This document shows positions 32,095 to 40,407 of a stretch of DNA of 64,000 bases, in pieces. The stretch is from the NCBI GenBank assembly GCA_900318465.1, contig ONKQ01000012.1, positions 58,507-122,506 on the forward strand, given 5' to 3'. Each line of letters opens with the position of its first letter. Position 1 is the stretch's first letter. The stretch comes from an uncultured Bacteroidales bacterium. GTDB taxonomy: Bacteria > Bacteroidota > Bacteroidia > Bacteroidales > F082. Both the position numbers and the translations under genes were made by a program. The notes under the pieces are model-generated. The model ran no database searches and was not told where the DNA came from. It saw only the letters and a list, made by a program, of their open reading frames with translations.

Positions 32095-32855
32095 TGGCCG
32101 TTTATTTCGTCACGGATTTCCACTTGGGCATTCCCACGCTTGAGGACAGCAAGAAGCGCGAAAAGAAACTATTGCGTTTCCTTGACGACATCCGCCCCAA
32201 CTGCGAGGAACTCTACTTGATGGGCGACTTGTTCGACTTCTGGTTTGAGTACAAGACCGTGATTCCCAGAGGATTCGTCAGGCTTCAAGGCAAATTGGCA
32301 GAATTCACTGATGCAGGCATTCCCGTCCATCTGTTCATCGGCAACCACGACCTTTGGTGCTTCGGATATTTGCATGACGAGTTGGGGATTGAGCTGCACC
32401 GTGAACCCGTCGTCAAGACCATCAAAGGAAAGAAGTTCTTCCTCATCCACGGCGACGGCAGAGGTCCGGGCGACAAGGGCTACAAGTTCTTAAAGAAAGT
32501 GTTTGAATTCAAGCCCAACCAATGGCTGTTCAAGTGGTTGCACCCCGACTTGGGCATCGGTTTAGCTTTGAAATGGTCGCACAAGCATCGCCTGAAAAAA
32601 CTCAAGAACGAGGTGGAACGCGGCTATTACGACGACATCCCCAAGACCCGCCTCTACCAATACGCCCAAGAGCAATCTCAACTCGACCCAACCATAGACT
32701 TCTTCGTCTTCGGCCACCAGCACAAGCCCATGCAATACAAAACTGGTAACCACGCTTTGACGACCATCGTGGGCAACTGGATTTATGATTTCAGTTATGC
32801 GGTGTTTGATGGGGATAAGGTGGAGTTGAAGCGGTTTGAGCCAGAGATAACTTGA
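32094..32855 (+). CDS. lpxH: UDP-2,3-diacylglucosamine diphosphatase (LpxH type)
   Basis: 253 residues, calcineurin-like phosphoesterase. Makes lipid X during lipid A synthesis at the membrane. Metal motifs: DFHLG (about 6-10), GDLFDFW, GNHD, HGDG and GHQHKP. Large insert with WLHPDLGIGLALKWSHKHR for membrane and substrate contact. Start overlaps the pnp stop by one base. Terminator at 32852-32885. Confidence 0.92.
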   Translation: MAVYFVTDFHLGIPTLEDSKKREKKLLRFLDDIRPNCEELYLMGDLFDFWFEYKTVIPRGFVRLQGKLAEFTDAGIPVHLFIGNHDLWCFGYLHDELGIELHREPVVKTIKGKKFFLIHGDGRGPGDKGYKFLKKVFEFKPNQWLFKWLHPDLGIGLALKWSHKHRLKKLKNEVERGYYDDIPKTRLYQYAQEQSQLDPTIDFFVFGHQHKPMQYKTGNHALTTIVGNWIYDFSYAVFDGDKVELKRFEPEIT

Positions 32856-32885
32856 CGGAATCTTTGTTTTTTGAGACTCCGTCAA
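32852..32885 (+). terminator. Hairpin terminator after lpxH
   Basis: 8-bp stem TTGACGGA / TCCGTCAA around an 18-base loop. No strong T-run follows, so it is moderate. Confidence 0.55.
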
Positions 32886-32983
32886 GATACAATTTAGGCT
32901 TTATTACATAGAAAAACAGTAGCCAAATCCTTCTAAAGTCAATTCTATTGGAAAATTTCATCACATGTCAGCACCTGTCATCC

Positions 32984-33214
32984 TCATATCTTTTTACAAA
33001 TAAAAGACCAACCATTAGTGCCATATATGGTATTTAATTTGTCTTGCAACTCCGAACAATTTTTGACATTTTCCTCTTCGGTATTCCAATACGAATCTCC
33101 ATCAGCAGATCCATGATGATAATCCTCACATTTGCAAGTTTTACTTTTACTACAACTTGAATTTATAAGACCTACCGCCACAAATGTCAAAATAATGAAG
33201 AACATCTTTTTCAT
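32984..33214 (-). CDS. Small lipoprotein, 76 aa
   Basis: Signal peptide and lipobox LINSSC (Cys21). The mature part is Cys-rich (SKTCKCEDY, VKNCSEL, SFICKK), with Asp/Glu/His in between, so disulfides are possible. No family recognised. Promoter at 33277-33284. Region 33285-33375 holds nothing that I can support. Confidence 0.65.
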   Translation of the reverse strand: MKKMFFIILTFVAVGLINSSCSKSKTCKCEDYHHGSADGDSYWNTEEENVKNCSELQDKLNTIYGTNGWSFICKKI

Positions 33215-33276
33215 CTTCTTTTCGCCTAGTTATATCCCATTAGGCTCATCGGTTTTAGTTGATGAATTAAACTTTA

Positions 33277-33284
33277 CAAAAATA
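33277..33284 (-). promoter_or_regulatory. -7 promoter element (TATTTTTG) for the small lipoprotein gene
   Basis: TATTTTTG on the minus strand, 62 bases upstream of the ATG. Confidence 0.5.
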
Positions 33285-33375
33285 GAAATACAAACTGAAT
33301 ATCAAAAAATTAAAACGTAACGGATTATTTGTCACCTGTGCAACAAATGGTTTTACAAAAGTGTCAAATACTATT

Positions 33376-33606
33376 TTACGGTTTTTGGTTTTCCCAATGG
33401 TCAGAATAGACTTTAAAGAAGTTGCAATCCATTATGTCACAAAGCCTTGTAAGGATTTCAGTATTTATCCATCGGCACTCGAAAAGATGATAGACATTTT
33501 GCCGCGAGCAACACAATTTTCGGGCAAGCCAAGCCACCGTCCGCTCCTGCCGGGCGAGTTCTTCCTTAATAAGGTGTCCGATATGTGGTGCTTCCTGCGT
33601 GGCCAT
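33376..33606 (-). CDS. Small helix-turn-helix protein, 76 aa
   Basis: Start at 33606 (MATQEAPHIGHLIKEELARQERTVAWLARKL) is preferred over a frame open to 33720, which would read through structured RNA copy B. HTH region: RTVAWLARKLCCSRQNVYHLFECRWINTEILTRLCDIMDCNFF. Small HTH proteins with VAWLAxKLxCxRxNVY are frequent in Bacteroidota. Function unknown; a DNA-binding regulator is likely. Its ATG lies 25 bases after the U-run that ends copy B, so expression could depend on that element. Confidence 0.75.
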   Translation of the reverse strand: MATQEAPHIGHLIKEELARQERTVAWLARKLCCSRQNVYHLFECRWINTEILTRLCDIMDCNFFKVYSDHWENQKP

Positions 33607-33631
33607 ATTCGTGAAATTTGGATATAAAAAA

Positions 33632-33786
33632 GCGTGGAATTCATTCCTTGCTTGAACACCGGGTTTCCACGCCCACACATCTAACAAGTCATTCCACGCC
33701 GTACAGAAATACGGCGTCAATAACTTGGCCTTGATGTGTTCCCTCCGAGAAGAACAATGTGGAAAATGGTGTTCAAGAACCAGTTA
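33632..33786 (-). ncRNA. Structured RNA element, copy B (leader of small HTH gene)
   Basis: Plus-strand coordinates of pairs: CTTGAACACC (33651-33660) and TTTCCAC (33664-33670) with GTGGAAA (33759-33765) and GGTGTTCAAG (33768-33777), 17 bp in all; CGCCGTA/TACGGCG hairpin (33697-33716); TAACTTGG (33721-33728) with CCAGTTA (33780-33786), one bulge; GCGTGGAAT (33632-33640) with ATTCCACGC (33691-33699), perfect. On the minus strand the last helix is followed by TTTTTTATA, a terminator. The word GCGTGGAA occurs twice on that strand (also at 33666-33673) and both can pair with the same 3' arm, so alternative folds compete. Same architecture as copy A (5926-6074) with covarying helices. Confidence 0.72.
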
Positions 33787-33885
33787 CAAACGCTATTTTG
33801 CCTTTATTATATTTCGAAATAGTTTAATTACTTAATTACGTTGATTTTTAAACATTTACTATTATCAATGAATTTCATTTCGCCC

Positions 33886-34476
33886 TTATCTCTCAAGGAC
33901 ATCCAGCAAATCAAAATACATATACCTTGTTTTCATTGGCATTGGCAGACCCGAATTTTTGGCTTCTTGTTCTTCGTTAGAGAAAAGGTATCGGAAACCA
34001 TTCTTTTCATAGAAACCTAATGCACTTTTCACGTTATAAGAATCAACAGCAAGATAACGACAACCCGTCTTATTATCTGGCTGCACAAACCATCTTTTGA
34101 TAAAATCCATCAATTCTGTACCAACACCTTTGCTCGCATAATCCACATTGACACCTAAACGGCCAATCAATACAGCAGGGTAGCGACGCATTTGCTTCTC
34201 TCGAGGAATAGCATTATTTATTTTTTTCTTGCGGCTATTAGGCAGTTGGTCAACACGCACACTATCGTTTGACACAGTAAAAGCACAAAGAATAATGGCA
34301 GGATTGTCATCCAACAAATAGCAATAAGTCTTTCCAAGCAATTTCTCTGCATAGTTGGAGGAATCTTTCATAAAAAACTCGTCCAAATCGGGATTGCCAC
34401 AGGAAAACAATCGACTTGAATCGATGATTTCGCGGGTCAAAATGCGAAAAGTGCCGTGTTCTGCCAAAAAGCCCAT
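33886..34476 (-). CDS. GNAT acetyltransferase toxin-like protein
   Basis: 196 residues, GCN5-related N-acetyltransferase with the acetyl-CoA loop VDYASKGVGTELM (about 118-130), then YLAVDSYNVKSALGFYEKNGF. N-terminal DSSRLFSCGNPDLDEFF resembles TacT/AtaT-type toxins that acetylate aminoacyl-tRNA. Encoded 3 bases after a 52-residue antitoxin gene. Toxin role is inferred from the operon. Confidence 0.82.
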   Translation of the reverse strand: MGFLAEHGTFRILTREIIDSSRLFSCGNPDLDEFFMKDSSNYAEKLLGKTYCYLLDDNPAIILCAFTVSNDSVRVDQLPNSRKKKINNAIPREKQMRRYPAVLIGRLGVNVDYASKGVGTELMDFIKRWFVQPDNKTGCRYLAVDSYNVKSALGFYEKNGFRYLFSNEEQEAKNSGLPMPMKTRYMYFDLLDVLER

Positions 34477-34479
34477 ACA

Positions 34480-34638
34480 TCAATTTAATTGAGCCTTAGA
34501 CATCATCCTCTCAAAGTCTTCTTGGGAAAGAGCCAATTCAATCGTATGAGGATTGCGCTCTACAGCTTCTGCTTCCTCTATAAAACGTTCTGCATCAATG
34601 CCTGTCAAAACAGGGATAGGTCTAATTTCTAAAGCCAT
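34480..34638 (-). CDS. Small antitoxin partner of the GNAT protein, 52 aa
   Basis: Sequence MALEIRPIPVLTGIDAERFI, then EEAEAVERNPHTIELALSQED and a C-terminal FERMMSKAQLN. Preceded by a strong Shine-Dalgarno AAGGAG, 8 bases from the ATG, which is unusual in this phylum. The N-terminal PVLTGIDAERFIEEA motif is seen in short proteins encoded before GNAT toxins in gut bacteria. DNA-binding is not obvious. Confidence 0.7.
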   Translation of the reverse strand: MALEIRPIPVLTGIDAERFIEEAEAVERNPHTIELALSQEDFERMMSKAQLN

Positions 34639-34668
34639 AATTTTGCTCCTTTCTTGTTATATTATGCG

Positions 34669-34676
34669 CAAAAATA
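34669..34676 (-). promoter_or_regulatory. -7 promoter element (TATTTTTG) for the GNAT toxin-antitoxin pair
   Basis: TATTTTTG on the minus strand 30 bases upstream of the antitoxin ATG. Confidence 0.6.
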
Positions 34677-34722
34677 CACAAATTTTCTGAATCCAACCAA
34701 AACGACTTTCAAAAGAATTCCC

Positions 34723-34730
34723 TATCTTTG
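34723..34730 (+). promoter_or_regulatory. -7 promoter element (TATCTTTG) for the dipeptidase gene
   Basis: TATCTTTG; the leader that follows carries the AT-rich repeat AATCTTCAAATCTTCAAATC at 34738-34766. Confidence 0.6.
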
Positions 34731-34737
34731 CCCACAA

Positions 34738-34766
34738 TCTTCAAATCTTCAAATCTTGAAATTCCA
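34738..34766 (+). repeat. AT-rich oriented repeat in the dipeptidase leader
   Basis: Three near-copies of AATCTTCA between promoter and start codon, in the same sense as the tracts before pyrH, the MFS gene and 54474. Confidence 0.65.
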
Positions 34767-34778
34767 AATTAAATAATT

Positions 34779-36146
34779 ATGCAAATCACCAACAACTACA
34801 TCGAAGCCAACAAGGAACGTTTCCTTGAGGAATTATTTGAACTGATCAGAATCCCGTCCATAAGCTCGGAATCGGCGCATAAGGACGACATGATTCGTTG
34901 TGCCGAATGCTGGCGCGACAACCTGCTGAAGGCTGGTGCCGACAAGGCCGAGGTGATGCCCACCGATGGCAACCCCATCGTTTATGGCGAGAAAATCATC
35001 GACAAGAAGAAACCCACCGTTTTGGTGTATGGCCACTACGATGTGATGCCCGTCGACCCCATCGACTTGTGGCACACCAACCCGTTTGAGCCTGTCATCA
35101 AGGACGGAAAAATCTGGGCTCGTGGCGCCGACGACGATAAAGGCCAGTCGTTCATGCACGCCAAAGCCTTTGAAACGATGGTGAAAACCAACACTTTGCC
35201 CTGCAATGTGAAATTCATGCTCGAAGGCGAAGAGGAAATTGGCTCGGGCAGCCTTGCCAAATGGATTGTCAAGAACAAGAGATTAGTGAAAGCCGATGTC
35301 ATTTTGGTGTCCGACACCTCAATGATTGCCGCCGACGTGCCAAGCATCACCACAGGTTTGAGAGGTCTCGCCTATTGGGAAATCGAAGTCACTGGCCCGC
35401 AAGCCGACTTGCATTCCGGTCTCTTCGGTGGCTCCGTGGCCAACCCCTTGAACGTACTCTGCGAGATGATTGCCAAGTGCATGGATCGAAACAACCACAT
35501 CACCATCCCGCATTTCTACCATGACGTTGAAAAATGCTCCAAACGCGAGCGCGAACTGCTCAATATGGCACCTTACGACGAGGAAGAATACAAGAAGAGT
35601 TTGGGTGTGAAGGCATTACGCGGCGAGAAGGGCTACACCAAAATCGAGCAAGTGGGCATCCGTCCTTCCTTTGACCTTTGCGGAATGTGGGGTGGCTACA
35701 CAGGCGAGGGCAGCAAGACCGTGCTTCCTTCCAAGGCCTACGCCAAACTCTCATGCCGTTTAGTGCCGCACCAAGACCACGAAAAGATTGCCAAGTTGGT
35801 GCAGAAATATTTCGAAAAGAACGCCCCCGACTACGTCACCGTGAAGGTCACGCCGTTGCATGGCGGCGAGGCTTACGTATGCCCCATCGAACTGCCGGCT
35901 TACAAAGCTGCCGAGGCTGCCTATATGAACACCTACGGCAAGCAGCCCATCCCCATGCGCTCTGGCGGTTCCATCCCGATTATCTCCACCTTCGAGAAAG
36001 TGTTGGGCATCAAGTCCATCCTGATGGGCTTCGGCCTCGGCGAAGACGCCATCCACTCACCCAACGAGAACTACCGCCTCGACCATTTCTACAAGGGCAT
36101 CGAGACGATTATTGCTTTTTATCAGCATTATGCCAATGATAATTGA
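34779..36146 (+). CDS. M20-family dipeptidase
   Basis: 455 residues. Zinc peptidase of the CNDP/PepV-type. Ligands and catalytic residues: YGHYDVMPVDP, RGADDDKGQ (metal-bridging Asp), EGEEEIGS (catalytic and ligand Glu), DTSM and HSPNENY near the end. Cytoplasmic, no signal peptide. Promoter at 34723-34730; shares a bidirectional terminator with the next gene. Confidence 0.95.
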   Translation: MQITNNYIEANKERFLEELFELIRIPSISSESAHKDDMIRCAECWRDNLLKAGADKAEVMPTDGNPIVYGEKIIDKKKPTVLVYGHYDVMPVDPIDLWHTNPFEPVIKDGKIWARGADDDKGQSFMHAKAFETMVKTNTLPCNVKFMLEGEEEIGSGSLAKWIVKNKRLVKADVILVSDTSMIAADVPSITTGLRGLAYWEIEVTGPQADLHSGLFGGSVANPLNVLCEMIAKCMDRNNHITIPHFYHDVEKCSKRERELLNMAPYDEEEYKKSLGVKALRGEKGYTKIEQVGIRPSFDLCGMWGGYTGEGSKTVLPSKAYAKLSCRLVPHQDHEKIAKLVQKYFEKNAPDYVTVKVTPLHGGEAYVCPIELPAYKAAEAAYMNTYGKQPIPMRSGGSIPIISTFEKVLGIKSILMGFGLGEDAIHSPNENYRLDHFYKGIETIIAFYQHYANDN

Positions 36147-36192
36147 TCAGTTAAAACCGTTACAATAACGGGAAAACATAAAGAATCTCAAA

Positions 36193-36227
36193 AAAAACTG
36201 CCGCAAGAAAACCTTGTGGCAGTTTTT
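36193..36227. terminator. Bidirectional terminator between dipeptidase and HerA-like gene
   Basis: 15-bp stem AAAAACTGCCGCAAG / CTTGTGGCAGTTTTT with A and T runs on both sides, between convergent genes. Confidence 0.9.
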
Positions 36228-36250
36228 ATGGATTTCCCAAAAATCCAATC

Positions 36251-37921
36251 CTACTTCAAAATACTCTTCAAAATCTCCTCGGTCACTTTGCGCGTTGTAG
36301 TTGTTACAACGGTTTGGGTGGCTTTCTTGGCGGCTTTGCCTATGACAGAGCCTGAACTCTTCTTTGTCGTGGACTTCTTGGAAGAGGAAACCTTGGTAGT
36401 GGTTTTTGTTGCACCGCCTAAGACACTCTTGCCGATTTGCGTTCCAATGCTACGCGCAAAACTTGATGCTGCGGCACCTATCATCGTGCCGAGAATGCCT
36501 CGCTTGATGGCCTTTTTCTGTTTCTCGCTCTTCTCCTTTTCTTTGGCAGCCTTGGCATCCTCTTTTTCCTTTATCTTTGCAGCTTTCTCGGCTTCAATGG
36601 CCTCCAGTTCCTGCTGTTTGGTTTCCTCAAGCTGCTGGTTGACCTCGGTCAGCACCTCGTAAGCACTCTCACGGTCAAAGAAGCTGCGGTATTCCTTGAT
36701 ATGCTCAGGCGCTGCCTCGTTGATGTCGAGACGTTGTCCGGCACTGATAGCACCAATTTGGCTCAAAGGGAACAGAATCTTGGCGCGCTCCACAATGGAC
36801 GGCGCACCTTTCTCGTCAAGGAAAGAGACCAAGGCCTCGCCTGTGCCCAAGTCCATGATGGCATCTTCCGTCTTGAAACCAGGGTTGGCTCGGAAAGTCT
36901 GCGCAGCGGCACGAACAGCCTTTTGGTCTTGTGGTGTAAAGGATCGCAAGGCATGTTGCACACGGTTGCCCAACTGCGCCAAAATGTCGGCGGGCACATC
37001 GCTCGGTACCTGGGTGATGAAATAGATGCCAACTCCCTTAGAACGGATGAGGCGAATCACCTGTTCAATCTTGTCGACCAAGGCTTTGGAAGTGCCGTCG
37101 AAGAGCATGTGAGCCTCGTCGAAGAAGAAGACAAGCTTAGGCAACTCCAAATCGCCTACCTCAGGCAGACGGCTGTAGATTTCGGTCATCAGCCAAAGCA
37201 AGAAAGTGGAATAGAGCTTGGGGTTGAGCATCAAACGGTCGGCGGCAAGCACGTTCATCACGCCTTTCCCGTCTTCAACGGCGAAGAGGTCTTCGATGTC
37301 GAAAGCCGGTTCACCGAAAAACTTTTCGCCACCTTCCGACTCCAACTGCAACACAGCCCTTTGGATGGCACCGATGCTTGCAGGAGCAATGTTGCCGTAT
37401 TCAGTGGTGAACTTATTCGCATTTTTGCCCACAAAGTCGAGCATAAGGCGCAGGTCTTTCAAGTCGATGAGCAACAGGTTGTTGTCATCGGCGATGCGGA
37501 ACAACGCGTTCAGGACGCCCGCTTGTGTTTCATTGAGCTGCATGAGACGGGCCAACAACTGCGGTCCCATCATGGAGATGGTGGCGCGCATGGGATAGCC
37601 CTGCTCTCCAAAGACATCAAAAAAACGTGTGGGGCATCCATGAAATTGGGGATTGCTGATGCCAAATTCGGGGCAACGCTTCTCAATGAAACCGCTCATC
37701 TTACCAGCCTGACTGATACCCGAAAGGTCGCCTTTCATGTCGGCCATGAAACAAGGCACACCAGCCTGACTGAAGGTTTCAGCCAAAACCTGCAAGGTGA
37801 CGGTCTTGCCTGTACCTGTAGCCCCTGCGATAAGTCCATGCCGGTTGGCCATTTTGCCAATGAGATTGATGTTGCCATTTTCGCTGTGCGCGATATAGAG
37901 TTGCTTGTCGTCGGTGTACAT
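36251..37921 (-). CDS. HerA/DUF853-type ATPase (YjgR-like)
   Basis: 556 residues. P-loop: GLIAGATGTGKTVTLQ (about 30-45), ADMKGDLSG, FFFDEAHMLFDG (Walker B) and ITQVPSDVP (sensor). C-terminal 130 residues: Glu/Lys coiled coil (EEKTKQQELEAIEAEKAAKIKE type) and a Thr/Ser/Lys-rich tail. Family role unknown, thought to be a DNA-translocating or membrane-linked ATPase. Confidence 0.9.
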   Translation of the reverse strand: MYTDDKQLYIAHSENGNINLIGKMANRHGLIAGATGTGKTVTLQVLAETFSQAGVPCFMADMKGDLSGISQAGKMSGFIEKRCPEFGISNPQFHGCPTRFFDVFGEQGYPMRATISMMGPQLLARLMQLNETQAGVLNALFRIADDNNLLLIDLKDLRLMLDFVGKNANKFTTEYGNIAPASIGAIQRAVLQLESEGGEKFFGEPAFDIEDLFAVEDGKGVMNVLAADRLMLNPKLYSTFLLWLMTEIYSRLPEVGDLELPKLVFFFDEAHMLFDGTSKALVDKIEQVIRLIRSKGVGIYFITQVPSDVPADILAQLGNRVQHALRSFTPQDQKAVRAAAQTFRANPGFKTEDAIMDLGTGEALVSFLDEKGAPSIVERAKILFPLSQIGAISAGQRLDINEAAPEHIKEYRSFFDRESAYEVLTEVNQQLEETKQQELEAIEAEKAAKIKEKEDAKAAKEKEKSEKQKKAIKRGILGTMIGAAASSFARSIGTQIGKSVLGGATKTTTKVSSSKKSTTKKSSGSVIGKAAKKATQTVVTTTTRKVTEEILKSILK

Positions 37922-37959
37922 ATCGGTAGATTTAGAATTTCAAATTAAAGATTTAATAT

Positions 37960-38643
37960 TCAAGAATTTATCTTGAAACGAATGTATTTGATGGTCAGGC
38001 CTTGGTCAAGCCACATCTGTTCATAAAAAGTACGGATGCTTTTCACCTCAAGGTCGTCGGAATTGGCATAAAGGTCATCGGTGGCATAAAGCAACGGAAG
38101 ACCTTGTTTTTCAACCACATCGTGCAAAGTAAACTCATACATGATGGGGCTGTCGGTCTTGAGGTTGAGGATGCCATCAGGACGGACGATTTTTCGATAA
38201 CGTTCAAGGAACTCAGGCGAGGTGAGGCGATGACGCGCATTACGCTCACCCTCTCCCGGATGCGGGTCGGGGAAGGTGACCCATATCTCGGTCACTTCAT
38301 CCTTGGCGAAGAAATGCTCAATCTGGTCGATGCGGGCACGAAGGAAAGCCACATTCTTCAGACCTTCCTCGTTGGATTGTTTCAGTCCGCGCCAAATGCG
38401 GGCACCCTTGATGTCGACACCTATATAATTAATGTCGCCATGCGCCCTTGCCAGCCCAACGGTATATTCTCCTTTGCCACAGCCCAATTCGAGGACAATA
38501 GGGTTGTCGTTATGGAAAAAGTCCTCGTGCCACCGTCCTTGCAACGGAAAGCCCTCAGCCATAATGCGTTCATAGCTGTATTCGAACAGATTCGGGTAGG
38601 TCTTGTTCTCGGCAAATTTCTGCAATTTATTCTTCTTTGACAT
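37960..38643 (-). CDS. trmB: tRNA (guanine-N7-)-methyltransferase
   Basis: 227 residues. Makes m7G46 in tRNA. SAM loop ELGCGKGEYTVGLA, IGVDIKGARIWRGLK and the TFPDPHPGEGERNARHRL motif. ATG 38643 is used; the frame open upstream to 38679 runs over the 3' end of the HU/SPOR gene. The two genes are separated by 8 bases. Confidence 0.95.
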   Translation of the reverse strand: MSKKNKLQKFAENKTYPNLFEYSYERIMAEGFPLQGRWHEDFFHNDNPIVLELGCGKGEYTVGLARAHGDINYIGVDIKGARIWRGLKQSNEEGLKNVAFLRARIDQIEHFFAKDEVTEIWVTFPDPHPGEGERNARHRLTSPEFLERYRKIVRPDGILNLKTDSPIMYEFTLHDVVEKQGLPLLYATDDLYANSDDLEVKSIRTFYEQMWLDQGLTIKYIRFKINS

Positions 38644-38651
38644 AACAATTC

Positions 38652-39650
38652 TTATTGTTCTTGTGGGACTAACACCCATGCTTGATATTTCGTGTTTTCC
38701 CTAATGTCCATTAAGGCATCCAAGGATTCTTCATACGTAGCATAATGGTCGAAGGAGACGAACCATCTCAGACCTCGTTTCTCATAGAACGCATTCGTGA
38801 ATCCCGCATTTTTGAGCACATTGGTGAACCACACGGCATTCTCCTCCTGGTCGTAACAGCCTGCTACGACGCGATATTCAGAGGCAGGGACCACATTGGT
38901 CAATGTATTATGTACAGTGGAATCTGATTCTGGTTGCGGCACAGATTGACCGTCTTGAGGCACAGCTTGAACAACATCTGGCTTCGAATATTCTTCAGTA
39001 AGGGTTTGGTTTTCAGTCTTTCCGAAACGGATAACATCAAAATGATACAAACCGAAGAAGACCCCAACCAAGACGAAAACGACCAACAGAATCCAATACC
39101 AAGCCGCCCAATTCCGGGGAGTATGTCCATCTTCCTCATGCACAGCCCATTCATCTACAGTAACGGGCGTATTCTTGTCTCGCTGCTGCTGCTCAATCTC
39201 AACCTTAATCTCTTCCTTTGACTTGAAACGCATGACCGGTTTCAACGTGAAGTCGGCCAAGCCAAAAGAATCACTGTTGTAATTGACGGATTTGTCCTGC
39301 TCGAAAGTCAAATTGTCGTTCATGTCGAAAGAAAGACTACCTAATCCATTCAAAACGACTTTCTTCTTGGTTTTCAAGGTGTTGAAACAATCCGACACAA
39401 ACAAAACCAAGGATTTCTTGGCTTCATCTTCAGAAATCTCGTTCTTTTCTGACAAATACCTGACCACCAAATCATTATCCTCTCGCAAGTTGGCGTCAAA
39501 CTCAACAATGCTTGACGGCGTGGCGAAAGAGTTGGTCTCCGAGTTCACTTGGGCTGAAACAGGTTTCTTGACAAACGCACCTAATCCAGGCACCACCACG
39601 GTGTCGCGCACAAACAAAAGGTCTGATATGGCTTCAGCAACGCTAATCAT
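38652..39650 (-). CDS. HU-domain (CCDC81-like) membrane protein with C-terminal SPOR domain
   Basis: 332 residues. N-terminal HU/CCDC81-type domain (about 1-130) with VVPGLGAFVKKPVSAQ and KKKVVLNGLGSLSF, one membrane helix (AWYWILLVVFVLVGVFFGLYHF, about 178-199), then a SPOR peptidoglycan-binding domain (EYRVVAGCYDQEENAVWFTNVLKNAGFTNAFY). Bacteroidota cell-division or envelope protein. The frame overlaps kdsB by 4 bases (ATGA). Confidence 0.88.
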   Translation of the reverse strand: MISVAEAISDLLFVRDTVVVPGLGAFVKKPVSAQVNSETNSFATPSSIVEFDANLREDNDLVVRYLSEKNEISEDEAKKSLVLFVSDCFNTLKTKKKVVLNGLGSLSFDMNDNLTFEQDKSVNYNSDSFGLADFTLKPVMRFKSKEEIKVEIEQQQRDKNTPVTVDEWAVHEEDGHTPRNWAAWYWILLVVFVLVGVFFGLYHFDVIRFGKTENQTLTEEYSKPDVVQAVPQDGQSVPQPESDSTVHNTLTNVVPASEYRVVAGCYDQEENAVWFTNVLKNAGFTNAFYEKRGLRWFVSFDHYATYEESLDALMDIRENTKYQAWVLVPQEQ

Positions 39651-40405
39651 TTTTTCGTATTCATTTGGTTTTCAGCGAATCGCTCCGCTTTCTCAATATC
39701 CTTAGGCTGATCGATTGAAACATTTTCTGACTCCGTGAGACCCATTCGAATGTTCAAGCCGTTTTCCAACCAACGCAACTGCTCCAATGATTCGGCCAAT
39801 TCCAAAGTAGTGGGTTGCAAATCAGCGATTTGACGCAAAACTTCGGCCTTATACGCATAAATGCCAATGTGTTTGTAGAAAGTGCCTTTGGCAAACCACT
39901 CCTTTCGGTCGAGGTTGCGCATGAACGGAATCGGGTTGCGGCTGAAATACAAGGCGTTACCTTGTTTATCCATCACCACCTTCACCGTATTGGGATTGAA
40001 CAACTCATCCTCATCGTCAATCCGTTTGGCCAAGGAAACCAAATCGGTATCGTCTCGGCAAATCAATTCGACGACTTGATTGATTTGTTGAGGATCAATG
40101 AACGGCTCGTCACCTTGAATATTGACCACCGCATCATATTGTGCATCAAGAAGTTCCAATGCCTCTCGACAGCGGTCGGTGCCGCTGCGATGGTTAGGAT
40201 CGGTCAGCACATACCGTCCGCCAAATTCCATCACGGCATCAGCAATGCGCACATCGTCGGTGGCAACCACAACCGCGTCAAGCACCGATTTCAGGGCTTG
40301 CTCGTAAACACGCTGAATCATCGGCTTGCCTTTAATCAAAGCCAATGGCTTGCCAGGAAAACGTGTCGAAGCATATCGTGCAGGTATGATGCCTACTACT
40401 TTCAT
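39647..40405 (-). CDS. kdsB: 3-deoxy-manno-octulosonate cytidylyltransferase
   Basis: 252 residues. Activates KDO as CMP-KDO for LPS core. Motifs: IIPARYASTRFPGKPLALI, VATDD, HRSGTDRCREA, VNIQGDEPFIDP and the ISYLY-like C-terminus. Between dNK (2-base gap) and the HU/SPOR gene (4-base overlap). Confidence 0.97.
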   Translation of the reverse strand: MKVVGIIPARYASTRFPGKPLALIKGKPMIQRVYEQALKSVLDAVVVATDDVRIADAVMEFGGRYVLTDPNHRSGTDRCREALELLDAQYDAVVNIQGDEPFIDPQQINQVVELICRDDTDLVSLAKRIDDEDELFNPNTVKVVMDKQGNALYFSRNPIPFMRNLDRKEWFAKGTFYKHIGIYAYKAEVLRQIADLQPTTLELAESLEQLRWLENGLNIRMGLTESENVSIDQPKDIEKAERFAENQMNTKK

Positions 40406-40407
40406 TG

